Source of the DNA: Rossellomorea marisflavi
GTDB lineage: Bacteria; Bacillota; Bacilli; Bacillales; Bacillaceae_B
DNA: 64,000 bases
Direction: 5' to 3'
Assembly (NCBI RefSeq): GCF_009806575.1
Contig: NZ_CP047095.1
Coordinates: forward strand, 3,228,001 to 3,292,000
The position numbers and the translations under genes were made by a program. The notes under the pieces were generated by a model that worked only from the letters and a program-made list of their open reading frames with translations, did no database searches and was not told where the DNA came from. Each line of letters opens with the position of its first letter. The stretch's first letter is position 1. Positions 45,522 through 54,484 of the stretch are shown here, piece by piece.

Positions 45522-45965
45522 TCAATTGATATCGCCCACATACACCCCGGAGCGATGGCCTTTTATGTATTCTCCCAGCGCTTTTGGATAAATCCGTAGA
45601 CCGTCCCACTCATCGAGCTTGACCCATTCGATCCCCACTTGATGGCTGTCCGGATTCGTCGGCTCGTACCCCTCTTCACCGAGGAGATGACATTCAAAGT
45701 AGAACTCAACCTGTTGAAATCCGGCGTCGAAGGAATGCTCATGGTTTTTTCCGATATATTCCCTCACATGCTTCAAAGGACCGACCCTTACGATGCTCCC
45801 GATCTCCTCTTGGCATTCGCGGACGACGGCTTCTTCCAGTGTTTCGCCTTTTTCCTGTCCCCCACCGGGGAATAGATAGAAGAACCCTTCATCATCCCGA
45901 TTTTTCGTCAGCAGGACCGCCCCTTCCTTCATGATCAGGGCTTTTGCTGAATTGCGTATGCTCAT
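45522..45965 (-). CDS. Nudix hydrolase
   Basis: A 147-residue Nudix protein with the full box GGGQEKGETLEEAVVRECQEEIGS at about residues 34-57. The N-terminus AKALIMKEGAVLLTKNRDDEG and C-terminal GLRIYPKALGEYIKGH are typical of small MutT-like enzymes. Substrate unknown. It lies 20 bases downstream of menC on the same strand, possibly cotranscribed with menE-menC. Confidence 0.85.
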   Translation of the reverse strand: MSIRNSAKALIMKEGAVLLTKNRDDEGFFYLFPGGGQEKGETLEEAVVRECQEEIGSIVRVGPLKHVREYIGKNHEHSFDAGFQQVEFYFECHLLGEEGYEPTNPDSHQVGIEWVKLDEWDGLRIYPKALGEYIKGHRSGVYVGDIN

Positions 45966-45985
45966 TTTGCCATCCCTCTTCCCAT

Positions 45986-47092
45986 TTAATCCATGATGAT
46001 TTCATTGTGTAACGTGATTTCCTTCATCCGCCTCTGATCCAGTTCCACCCCGATGCCCGCCCCGTTTTTCCGCGGGATCCTTCCGTGTTGCACCGTGATC
46101 GGTTCTGTAATCAGATCCTGTTCCCAGTAGGTGGCCGAGGAGGAGAGATCGCCGGGCAGATTGAACCCTTCAAGGGTGGACAAAACGATGTTGTGGGCAC
46201 GGGAGACGCCGAACTCGATCATCCCTCCGCACCAGACGGAAAGCCCGCTATCACGGCATTGATGATAAATATCAAGTGCCTGGGAATATCCCCCTACCCG
46301 TCCAAGCTTGATGTTCACGACGCCGCATGCCTGCAAAGCGATTGCGCTTCTCATATCGTGCGGGGAGACGATGCTTTCATCAAGGCAGACGGGCGTGGAA
46401 AGCTCCTTCTGAAGCATCGAATGCTCGACGATGTCATCGACGCCAAGAGGCTGTTCGATCATCAGGAGACCGTAACGATCAAGCTTTTTCAAACGTGGAA
46501 GATCATCAAGGGTGTAGGCGGAATTGGCATCTGCCATGAGGGGAAGAGCCGGAAATGTCCTGCGCAGTTCCCTGACGATCTCTTCGTCTTTCCCCGGGGA
46601 GACCTTGATCTTGATCCTTTCGTATCCTTCCCCCATCAGCTCAGATGTTCTACGGACCATCTCTCCCATGTTCCCTGCAGGCACAACGGCTCCAGCGAGC
46701 ACTTCCTGCCTCGTGCCTCCGATCACGGCCCAGAGGGGCTGTCCGGACTGACGGGCATAGAGGTCCCAGATGGCCATTTCAAGGGATGCTTTTGCCATGG
46801 CATTTCCCCGGACCCCGCTGAATAACCGGCCGCACTCTTCAGGATGGCGTAGGTCCGCTTTCAATAAGAGGGGGATCAGGACATCCTTCAGGATATGATA
46901 GGCCCCCTTGACCGTTTCTTCCGTATACCACGGGGTCGAGAAGGCCACGCATTCACCAAGCCCTGTAATCCCTTCTGAATCCACTGCTTCGATGATGATC
47001 CCTTCTCTTTCTGCTACCGTCTGCAGATGGGTCGTAAACGGCTTTTTAAGCGGCATGCTGACAACGGATAGTGCAATGGATTTAAGCTTCAT
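45986..47092 (-). CDS. menC: o-Succinylbenzoate synthase
   Basis: A 368-residue enolase-superfamily enzyme of menaquinone synthesis that dehydrates SHCHC to o-succinylbenzoate. The acid/base Lys is in RIKIKVSPG (KxK), and the metal ligands lie in LMADANSAY, MIEQPLG and CLDESIVS. Its start overlaps the menE stop by 11 bases, so they are coupled. Family members may also show N-acylamino acid racemase activity; context favours menC. Confidence 0.93.
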   Translation of the reverse strand: MKLKSIALSVVSMPLKKPFTTHLQTVAEREGIIIEAVDSEGITGLGECVAFSTPWYTEETVKGAYHILKDVLIPLLLKADLRHPEECGRLFSGVRGNAMAKASLEMAIWDLYARQSGQPLWAVIGGTRQEVLAGAVVPAGNMGEMVRRTSELMGEGYERIKIKVSPGKDEEIVRELRRTFPALPLMADANSAYTLDDLPRLKKLDRYGLLMIEQPLGVDDIVEHSMLQKELSTPVCLDESIVSPHDMRSAIALQACGVVNIKLGRVGGYSQALDIYHQCRDSGLSVWCGGMIEFGVSRAHNIVLSTLEGFNLPGDLSSSATYWEQDLITEPITVQHGRIPRKNGAGIGVELDQRRMKEITLHNEIIMD

Positions 47093-48551
47093 CGTAGATC
47101 CCCTTCAGCATATTTTCTTTGAGCACCCTTCTAAGGAGCTTATTGGAAGCATTGCGGGGCAGCTCCCCGACAAATACGATCCGTTTTGGACATTTATAGG
47201 AAGCGAGGGCAGCTTTGCATCCCTTCATGACCTCCTCTTCAGTCATGGGACGGTCCGTCACAAGGAAAGCACATGGAACCTGCCCCCACACTGGATCATC
47301 CATGCCGATGACGCCTGCTTCCGTGACACCCGGGATACCCAGCAGGACACTCTCGACTTCAGCCGGATACACATTCTCCCCACCGGAAATGATCAGGTCC
47401 GATCTTCTGTCAAGAACATAAAGGAACCCCTCTTCATCCACATAGCCGATATCCCCTGTGAAGAGCCATCCATCTTCAAAGCTTTTTTCATTTGCTTCAG
47501 GGCGCTCATGATACCCCATTGTCACATTCGGACCCTTGACCATGATTTCTCCCTCTTCCAGCGGTGCTGACGCTCCCTTGATCTTCAGCTGGGACGGGAA
47601 AAGGGGTTTTCCGGCAGAACCAAGCTTTGAAAGGCTGTACTCCGGTGAAAGGGTGACGATCTGAGAAGAGGTTTCGGTCATCCCGTATGATTGGAACACC
47701 GGAACTCCTTTGTTCTTGCATGCCTGCAGAAGGGGAAGCGGAGCCGGGCCGCCTCCTAAGAGCACGCAGCGGAGATTTTCATGATACCCCTCCCCGATCC
47801 TTCCCATGAGGCGCTGGAGCATATTCGTGACGACCGAGATAATCGTCACACGGCCGGATTTCAGTTCCAGGTCGATGGCATCCTCGTCGAATGACGCGTG
47901 AAGTCTGACCTCCATGCCATAGATGATGCTCCTCATGAGGATCGAGAAACCGCTGATATGGAAGAGCGGGACGGCACAGAGCCATACATCTTTCTCACTG
48001 GTGCCAAGATTCAAGGAGGAACCGATGGCACTCCACCAGTGGTTCCCATACGTCTGCAGGACCCCTTTTGGCGAACCGGTTGTCCCCGATGTATACATCA
48101 CCGTGCAGGTGTCATCAAGATTTGTATGGTCCCTCGGAGCATAGGGGCGCTTGTCTCCCGTAAACAGGAAGGAAAGACCGATGCCCTCCACCTCGAGGGT
48201 GCCCGCCTTCTCTGCAAAGTCCTCGTCATGGATGACGTGTGTGAGGGCCATATCCCGTACTTGGAAGGTCAATTCTCCAGCGCCGAGCCGGTGATTCAGC
48301 ATCACGGCAGCCATACCGAGCTGCTGCACGGCGTGGACCGCAATGATGGATTCAATGCGGTTTTTGATCATGAGGCCGATGAAGGCAGGCTTCGTGCCGT
48401 CCAACAACCGATTCAGGCGCTGAGCCGCCTCCTCTGCCGCATGATCGAGCTCACGGAAAGTGAGGCTGCGTTCACCAGAGCTCACGGCGGTGCGGTCCGG
48501 CGTCAAAAAGGCCCGCTGCTTCAGCCAATTGGGCAGCATTTCTGTGGTCAT
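47082..48551 (-). CDS. menE: o-Succinylbenzoate-CoA ligase
   Basis: A 489-residue AMP-forming acyl-CoA ligase. The P-loop is YTSGTTGSPKG (about residues 147-157), with SYGMTETSSQ, GDIGYVDEEGFLYVLDRRSDLIISGGENVYP and the C-terminal RNASNKLLRR. It activates o-succinylbenzoate for menaquinone synthesis. ATG 48551 follows GGAGAATGTACC; the long upstream frame is not credible. It is downstream of a terminator that separates it from menB, and overlaps menC. Confidence 0.93.
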   Translation of the reverse strand: MTTEMLPNWLKQRAFLTPDRTAVSSGERSLTFRELDHAAEEAAQRLNRLLDGTKPAFIGLMIKNRIESIIAVHAVQQLGMAAVMLNHRLGAGELTFQVRDMALTHVIHDEDFAEKAGTLEVEGIGLSFLFTGDKRPYAPRDHTNLDDTCTVMYTSGTTGSPKGVLQTYGNHWWSAIGSSLNLGTSEKDVWLCAVPLFHISGFSILMRSIIYGMEVRLHASFDEDAIDLELKSGRVTIISVVTNMLQRLMGRIGEGYHENLRCVLLGGGPAPLPLLQACKNKGVPVFQSYGMTETSSQIVTLSPEYSLSKLGSAGKPLFPSQLKIKGASAPLEEGEIMVKGPNVTMGYHERPEANEKSFEDGWLFTGDIGYVDEEGFLYVLDRRSDLIISGGENVYPAEVESVLLGIPGVTEAGVIGMDDPVWGQVPCAFLVTDRPMTEEEVMKGCKAALASYKCPKRIVFVGELPRNASNKLLRRVLKENMLKGIYDEA

Positions 48552-48584
48552 GGTACATTCTCCATTCTGTTGATTGTTCAGTAA

Positions 48585-48618
48585 GAAAAAAACCTGACAG
48601 ATCCAAAGATCCGCCAGG
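48585..48618 (-). terminator. Terminator between menB and menE
   Basis: CCTGGCGGATC / GATCTGTCAGG hairpin followed by T7 on the minus strand. Confidence 0.83.
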
Positions 48619-48627
48619 CAAGTCCCA

Positions 48628-49446
48628 TTAAGGGAAACGAGGGAATTGACCGAAGTCCGGATTGCGTTTTTCCTTGAACGCATCGCGTCCTTCTTTCGCT
48701 TCATCCGTTGTGTAATAAAGGAGTGTTGCATCTCCAGCCAGCTGTTGAAGACCTGCAAGCCCATCCGTGTCGGCATTGAATGATGCCTTCAGGAAGCGAA
48801 GGGCCGTCGGGCTCTTTTCGAGCATTTCAGAAGCCCATTGCACGGTTTCCTCTTCCAATTTCTCATAAGGTACTACTGTGTTCACAAGGCCCATATCCAA
48901 TGCTTCCTGAGCGTTGTATTGACGGCATAGGAACCAAATTTCCTTCGCTTTCTTGTGTCCGATGATGCGGGCAAGATACCCGGCACCGTAGCCTGCATCG
49001 AAGCTTCCCACTTTCGGTCCTGTTTGACCGAAGATGGCATTGTCCGCTGCAATCGTGATATCACAGACCACGTGAAGAACGTGTCCACCTCCGATGGCAT
49101 AACCGGCAACCATCGCGATGACTGGTTTCGGGATCACTCGGATCAAACGCTGAAGGTCAAGGACATTCAAACGAGGGATTTCATCCTCGCCTACATATCC
49201 ACCATGTCCGCGTACGCGCTGATCTCCGCCTGAACAGAATGCTTTTTCACCTGCACCCGTAAGAACAATCACGCCTACTTTGGAATCGTCACGAGCATAA
49301 GCAAATGCATCGATCAATTCAGTTACTGTTTTCGGACGGAAGGCATTGCGCACTTCCGGACGATTGATGGTGATCTTCGCGATCCCATTATACGTTTCGT
49401 ACAAAATATCTTCGTAGTTTCGTTCTGAAACCCAATCAAAAGCCAT
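48628..49446 (-). CDS. menB: 1,4-Dihydroxy-2-naphthoyl-CoA synthase
   Basis: A 272-residue crotonase-fold enzyme that cyclises o-succinylbenzoyl-CoA. Signatures include [31 protein letters not shown] and the Asp/Tyr-containing [17 protein letters not shown]. It ends with [12 protein letters not shown], as typical for MenB. It overlaps the preceding menH by 11 bases. Confidence 0.96.
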   Translation of the reverse strand: MAFDWVSERNYEDILYETYNGIAKITINRPEVRNAFRPKTVTELIDAFAYARDDSKVGVIVLTGAGEKAFCSGGDQRVRGHGGYVGEDEIPRLNVLDLQRLIRVIPKPVIAMVAGYAIGGGHVLHVVCDITIAADNAIFGQTGPKVGSFDAGYGAGYLARIIGHKKAKEIWFLCRQYNAQEALDMGLVNTVVPYEKLEEETVQWASEMLEKSPTALRFLKASFNADTDGLAGLQQLAGDATLLYYTTDEAKEGRDAFKEKRNPDFGQFPRFP

Positions 49447-50257
49447 TTGTATTTCCTCCTTTATGTAGTAAATCCTCTATCATTGTACCAAACTTTTGCG
49501 GTTCTTCCACATGAATTGCATGCCCGTACCCCGAAAATGATGTGATGGTGAATCGGGGATTGCGTTCTTTCATTCGCTTGGCGATGCCGACGAACTTCTC
49601 ATCGAGCTCCCCTACCAGAAGATCGACGGGGATTTCCATGGCGGACAAGTGATCCCACCAGCTTGGCTGTGCCCCCGTCCCCATCCCTCTCAGACTGTTG
49701 GCAATACCGATGGGACGTTGTCCGAGTCGGCCCTGGCGGATTTCTGCCTGAACGGTGGCAGGCAGGCGTTTTTGCGTTTCGAACAACGGAATCTCTTCCC
49801 AAAAGTTCACGAACTCTTCCATTCCGTGCTCGAGGATCCGCTCAGCCAGGGCTTCATCCTTCACCCGTCTGGCGTCCCGCTCCTCTTCAGTCAACAACCC
49901 GGGCGACGCACTCTCGAGGATGAGATGCGATACGAGGTGTGGGCGGGTGATGGCAAGTTGAAGGGCCACCCTCCCTCCCATGGAATAACCGACAAAGGTT
50001 GCCTCTCCGATCCCGCACCGGGCAAGTATGGCCTCGACGTCCTCCACTGCATGCGCCATCTGATACCTCTCAGCATCTTCAGGAGCATCCGTCCTGCCAT
50101 GCCCGATAAGGTCGATCGATATACAGGTGAAGCGGTGTGTCAGGCGATCTACGACTTCGTTCCACGAGGATGTATCCCCTGTGAATCCATGGAGGAAGAC
50201 AACGGGAGGGCCTTCCCCTTTAATATTTACAAAGTAGTCGATCTCATTCACCTTCAT
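49436..50257 (-). CDS. menH: SHCHC synthase (alpha/beta hydrolase, MenH)
   Basis: A 273-residue alpha/beta hydrolase fold protein. The nucleophile is in GYSMGG (about residues 97-102), with [12 protein letters not shown] near the N-terminus and [11 protein letters not shown] carrying the His. MenH removes pyruvate from SEPHCHC in menaquinone synthesis. ATG 50257 overlaps the menD stop (ATGA); an upstream frame to 50299 is unlikely. Confidence 0.92.
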   Translation of the reverse strand: MKVNEIDYFVNIKGEGPPVVFLHGFTGDTSSWNEVVDRLTHRFTCISIDLIGHGRTDAPEDAERYQMAHAVEDVEAILARCGIGEATFVGYSMGGRVALQLAITRPHLVSHLILESASPGLLTEEERDARRVKDEALAERILEHGMEEFVNFWEEIPLFETQKRLPATVQAEIRQGRLGQRPIGIANSLRGMGTGAQPSWWDHLSAMEIPVDLLVGELDEKFVGIAKRMKERNPRFTITSFSGYGHAIHVEEPQKFGTMIEDLLHKGGNTNGF

Positions 50258-51972
50258 GAAGGTTGCCCGCCCTGTATTTCCCGGGAAACAAATTCCCACA
50301 TTTTACGATGATTCTCTACATTTTTCTGGCGGTCCGCCAACACTTCAATGATCTTAAGACCCTTCATCCCCTCTGCCTGCCGAAGCGCCTGAAGGAAGTC
50401 GGATTCTGTCTTCACAAGGGAGTAATCCGCTCCATACATGGCAGCGACATGGGAGAACTCAAGATCCATAGGTGTACCGAAGAGCTCTTCGAAATAAGCA
50501 CCTTCCTTTGCCTGAGGCAAGTAGGAGAAGATGCCACCGCCGTTATTGTTCATGACGATCACAGTCAAATCCAATCCATACTTTCTTCCAGCGAGCAACC
50601 CGTTCATATCATGGAAGAATGCAAGATCTCCGATGAGCAGATAGGTAGAAGGTGACTGCGTGCTCATGCCAAGGGCCGTCGAGACGACACCGTCGATCCC
50701 ATTGGCACCCCTGTTGGCGTGGATGGAGATGGAACGATCATTCGAAAAGAAGAAGGTATCCACATCCCGGATCGGCATGCTGTTGCTGACAAAAACGGAT
50801 GATTGTTCCGGAATGGTTTCCAGGAGGCACTTGACGGCCTTCCCTTCATCCCATTCCCCGATCACATCTTGCATCAGGTTCTTCGTTCTTTCATTGAGAC
50901 TGATCCACTTCTCCATCCAGTCCCGTGTCCCTGATTCCCCTGCAAAACGATGACAGAAGTGACGTTCATGGGCATACACATAGTGGGTGCCCCTGCCCGT
51001 AGGATCCTGCCACTCTTCTCCACGTGTAATGACGAATTGCGGCACTTCCTCCAGCCCTTTCAAGAATAGCATGAGGGGCTTGGACACGGCCATGGCACCG
51101 AAACGGATGATCAGGTCAGGTTTCAAGTCCTCCCCGACCGCCCCGGCTTTCAGGAACGTGTCATACGCATCGATGATACCGTCTGTCCCATGTTTTCCGC
51201 TCCTCATATTCGATAGCGGGTCGGCAAGGATCGGGAATCCCTTTGCTCTTCCAAAGTCGGCGACCGCCTGAATGCCGTCCGGACTCATACCCGGTCCGCA
51301 AATGATGATGCCTCGGCTCCGTTCACTCAAGATCTTCTCCAGCTCATCCGCCTGGTCAGGAGCGAGCGTCCGCTCACCCTGATAGACGCGTTTTGCCGTA
51401 CCTTCTTGAAAAAGATCCTCCCGCAGGTCGGGAATGAGCGGCTCCCTGAGCGGGAAGTTGAAATGCACCGGTCCGTTCGGTTCCCCGATGGACATACCGA
51501 GTCCCCTGACTGCCGCTGAGCGGGCATACCGCAAAATCTCTTGCCCTGACTCAGGGAGGGCCATATCGACTGCCCACTTGACATGCTTTCCATACAGGTC
51601 CAGCTGGTCGATCGCCTGAGGCGCTCCGACCTCCCTCAGCTCATGAGGACGGTCTGCCGTCAGGACAAGGAGCGGTACCTTGGCATACCGCGCTTCAATG
51701 ACGGCCGGATAATAATTCGCCGCTGCGGTTCCAGACGTACAGACAAGGATGACCGGCTTCCGCTTTGCCTTGGCGATGCCGAGGGCAAAGAATGCGGCGG
51801 AGCGCTCGTCCACGTTCACATACGTATTGATGCGCGGATGATGGGTGAGCAATAACGCCAAAGGAGTAGAACGGGAGCCGGGGCTGATGACGGCTTCGTC
51901 TACTCCGTTACTGGACAATTCGTCTATGAATGCTGCCAGATAATCGGTCAAGTGCTGCTGATGTTCACTCAT
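50254..51972 (-). CDS. menD: SEPHCHC synthase (MenD)
   Basis: A 572-residue thiamine-diphosphate enzyme that joins isochorismate and 2-oxoglutarate. Key parts are EAVISPGSRSTPLALLLTHHP, the invariant Glu region near residue 54 (NVDERSAAFFALG), and the ThDP motif GDLAFFHDMNGLLAG...NNNGGGIFSYLP. The length matches the family (about 570-580). Its start overlaps the menF stop by 4 bases. Confidence 0.96.
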   Translation of the reverse strand: MSEHQQHLTDYLAAFIDELSSNGVDEAVISPGSRSTPLALLLTHHPRINTYVNVDERSAAFFALGIAKAKRKPVILVCTSGTAAANYYPAVIEARYAKVPLLVLTADRPHELREVGAPQAIDQLDLYGKHVKWAVDMALPESGQEILRYARSAAVRGLGMSIGEPNGPVHFNFPLREPLIPDLREDLFQEGTAKRVYQGERTLAPDQADELEKILSERSRGIIICGPGMSPDGIQAVADFGRAKGFPILADPLSNMRSGKHGTDGIIDAYDTFLKAGAVGEDLKPDLIIRFGAMAVSKPLMLFLKGLEEVPQFVITRGEEWQDPTGRGTHYVYAHERHFCHRFAGESGTRDWMEKWISLNERTKNLMQDVIGEWDEGKAVKCLLETIPEQSSVFVSNSMPIRDVDTFFFSNDRSISIHANRGANGIDGVVSTALGMSTQSPSTYLLIGDLAFFHDMNGLLAGRKYGLDLTVIVMNNNGGGIFSYLPQAKEGAYFEELFGTPMDLEFSHVAAMYGADYSLVKTESDFLQALRQAEGMKGLKIIEVLADRQKNVENHRKMWEFVSREIQGGQPS

Positions 51973-53378
51973 ATCAGATTCCCTCCTAATGCCCGTTGCA
52001 TCGGACGGAATTTCATTTGTGTTTCCTTAAATTCGCTGTCTGGATCAGAATGGGCGACGATCCCGCAGCCTGCATAAATGAATGCATGATCGCCCTTCAG
52101 GAGTCCTGATCGCAGAGCGACGGCGTATTCACCGTTCCCGTATGCATCCATCCATCCGATTGGACCCGCATAGAGACCCCTGTCCATCTGCTCTTCTTCA
52201 CGTATTACCTGCATGGCTTCTTTACGAGGTACACCTCCAAGGGCCGGAGTCGGGTGCAGCTTCTCCACTAGCGTCAGGATCGACAGACCGGATGGTGCCG
52301 TTCCCTTGACCGGGGTGTACAGATGTTGGATATCCTTCAGCTTCATGAGCTGAGGCTCATCTGGAATGGATAGCCGTTCACAGTCGGAGGACAGTGCCTG
52401 ACGGATCGTATCGACCACGAGCTGGTGCTCATACCGGTTTTTATCGTCCTCCAGGAGTTCCCTTCCAAGACGCTCGTCTTCTTCAAGGTCGCTCCCCCTT
52501 GCAATCGATCCTGCCAGACAGGTGGAGAGGATTTCTTCTCCGTCCTTTTTCACAAGACGCTCCGGAGTGGCTCCGATAAAACAGCTTCCTTCCTGCTCAA
52601 AACTGAAGATGAAGCTGTCGGGTTGTTGCTTCCAAAGATTATCAAGCACATAGTCGGACGTGACCTCGTCGCTGAACGACACCTTGGTTTTCCTTGCAAG
52701 GACGACCTTTTCCATCTCACCATTCTTCAAGCGGTCGACCACATTGCGGACGGACTGCTTCCATTCATGCGCACGAATATCCTCTGCTGACATGTCCCCT
52801 GGATCCATCTGGCTCGCCGGCTCAGACGCCATCTTCAGCAGCAGGTCTTTTTCCTTGAGGCAATGCTGCAGGGATGGGCCGCTTCCATCCGGGCGGCACA
52901 CGATATTGACCGTCAGATAGTTAGCTTCTCCTGCCTTGGTAATCATATATCTTGGGATGCGGAGTGTCCCTTCATCAAATCCCGTCCATTCTGCAGAAGC
53001 AGGATTGGCGGAATCGAAACGGAAGCCTCCGAATGCGAGGGGGCCAGTTCCCGGCCACTCTTCCCTCGATACGACGACCGCGTCGGATATGAAGCGCTTC
53101 CACTCTTTCTCGATGGCAAAAAAGCGCTCTCCTTCTTTCAATGATGACGAGATATCATATGAAGAGCCTGCCCCTATGAGGGAGATCGTCTGATCGCGAT
53201 CCTTCCATAAAAAGCGCTCTCCTTTAAAAACCCTGCCGCCGGCATGATAGAAGGAAAGTGGATCCATTGCCCCTGTCTCTTCCACCATACTGAACAGCAC
53301 GGGATGATTGATTTGTTGAGCCTTCAATAAGGCTGCATCGTATGCTTGATCTATATTGGTCTTCTGGATTGTAACCAA
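51969..53378 (-). CDS. menF: Isochorismate synthase (MenF)
   Basis: A 469-residue chorismate-utilising enzyme. The C-terminal domain carries KVVLARKTKV, SFEQEGSCFIGATPERLVKKDG, TCLAGSIARG, HQLVVDTI and TPALGGVPR. It converts chorismate to isochorismate, the first menaquinone step. I chose TTG 53376-53378, seven bases after GGAGG; an in-frame TTG at 53396 lies upstream of the site. It is first of the menF-D-H-B operon. Confidence 0.94.
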   Translation of the reverse strand: MVTIQKTNIDQAYDAALLKAQQINHPVLFSMVEETGAMDPLSFYHAGGRVFKGERFLWKDRDQTISLIGAGSSYDISSSLKEGERFFAIEKEWKRFISDAVVVSREEWPGTGPLAFGGFRFDSANPASAEWTGFDEGTLRIPRYMITKAGEANYLTVNIVCRPDGSGPSLQHCLKEKDLLLKMASEPASQMDPGDMSAEDIRAHEWKQSVRNVVDRLKNGEMEKVVLARKTKVSFSDEVTSDYVLDNLWKQQPDSFIFSFEQEGSCFIGATPERLVKKDGEEILSTCLAGSIARGSDLEEDERLGRELLEDDKNRYEHQLVVDTIRQALSSDCERLSIPDEPQLMKLKDIQHLYTPVKGTAPSGLSILTLVEKLHPTPALGGVPRKEAMQVIREEEQMDRGLYAGPIGWMDAYGNGEYAVALRSGLLKGDHAFIYAGCGIVAHSDPDSEFKETQMKFRPMQRALGGNLI

Positions 53379-53422
53379 TTGAATTCCTCCAGACAATCAC
53401 TTACAGTTTTCAATTCCATTAC

Positions 53423-53451
53423 AAGATACACCTGAGTATAGGGTGTGTCAA
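53423..53451 (-). promoter_or_regulatory. Sigma-A promoter of the men operon
   Basis: Minus strand TTGACA (53446-53451) and TATCTT (53423-53428), 17 bases apart, about 45 bases ahead of menF. Confidence 0.75.
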
Positions 53452-53668
53452 CGAAGTCATGGATATGAATCATTATTTATCCCTATTATATAATAAACCC
53501 TTTTTCCCCTTTTGAGAAACCAAAAGCGTTATAAAACCTGATGATGGGTGGAGAAAAGGCCTATTCCCCGCACACTACATGAAGGATTCATGTTTTAACA
53601 GACCGTGTTTCGGTTAAAGTATGAGTACGATGATGAACAAATCGAACTTTATGAAGGACGTGACATAT

Positions 53669-54424
53669 ATGCTTTCGACAAAGGAAAAGAAACAGCTCAA
53701 GGATGAATTGATGGATCAGAAGAATCACATCCAGGGTCAGTTGGATGACAGGGAAGAAAATCCCGCAAACACGGGTGATAACGAAAATGGAGGGGAGCTT
53801 TCCCTCTATGATAACCACCCTGCGGATATGGGCTCTGAACTATATGAGCGGGAAAAGGATTTTGCACTGGATGAACACTCGAAATCAGAACTGAATAAAA
53901 TCAACGATGCCCTGAAAGCGATGGATGAAGGCTCTTACGGAACATGCAAAGAATGCGGTGAAGAAATTCCATTCGAACGCCTTGAAGCCATACCGACGAC
54001 GCTTTACTGCAAAGACCATGCAAGCGCACAGTCGGTCGTCGATGACCGACCTGCAGAAGAAGATATTCTTCAGCCACCTGTAAATGGGGAATTCCGCCAT
54101 GAAACCGGACAGCTGGTGCGTGATACAGAGGATAGCTTCCAGGAGGTCGGCCGATTCGGTACGTCGGAAACCCCATCGGACTTCCAAGGCGATCACGATG
54201 ATTATTCCGATCTTTATGAAGACGATGACGAGACGGAAGGGTTCACAGAAGATATGGAATCCTTCGTCGGGACCGATATGGACGGGAAGAACACGAAGGC
54301 CTATCCATCCAAGTCACATGAAGAGTATGAGGATATGCTCGATGAGAATGACATGGAGTCGACCATCGGGGACATCCCGTATAAAGAACGCGACAGCTAC
54401 GTATCAGATAAAAAGAAATCATAA
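53669..54424 (+). CDS. yteA: YteA-family sporulation protein (TraR/DksA zinc finger)
   Basis: About 251 residues. The N-terminal part is a charged coiled segment (LSTKEKKQLKDELMDQKNHI), with the DksA-type zinc-finger CKECGEEIPFERLEAIPTTLYCKDH at about residues 98-122. The C-terminal half is acidic and low complexity with the recurring EEYEDMLDENDMESTIGDIPYKERDSY end typical of YteA. The start is uncertain: ATG 53669 has GAAGGACG ten bases before; ATG 53621 is also in frame but lacks a good site. YteA is expressed in sporulating B. subtilis. Confidence 0.85.
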   Translation: MLSTKEKKQLKDELMDQKNHIQGQLDDREENPANTGDNENGGELSLYDNHPADMGSELYEREKDFALDEHSKSELNKINDALKAMDEGSYGTCKECGEEIPFERLEAIPTTLYCKDHASAQSVVDDRPAEEDILQPPVNGEFRHETGQLVRDTEDSFQEVGRFGTSETPSDFQGDHDDYSDLYEDDDETEGFTEDMESFVGTDMDGKNTKAYPSKSHEEYEDMLDENDMESTIGDIPYKERDSYVSDKKKS

Positions 54425-54436
54425 GGCCCCACAACA

Positions 54437-54470
54437 AAACGCCCGGAATGCCATTGGCATCCGGGCGTTT
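54437..54470. terminator. Bidirectional terminator between yteA and glgP
   Basis: AAACGCCCGGATGCC-type inverted repeat (AAACGCCCGGA / TCCGGGCGTTT) between convergent genes. Confidence 0.88.
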
Positions 54471-54484
54471 ATTATTCAGCGGGA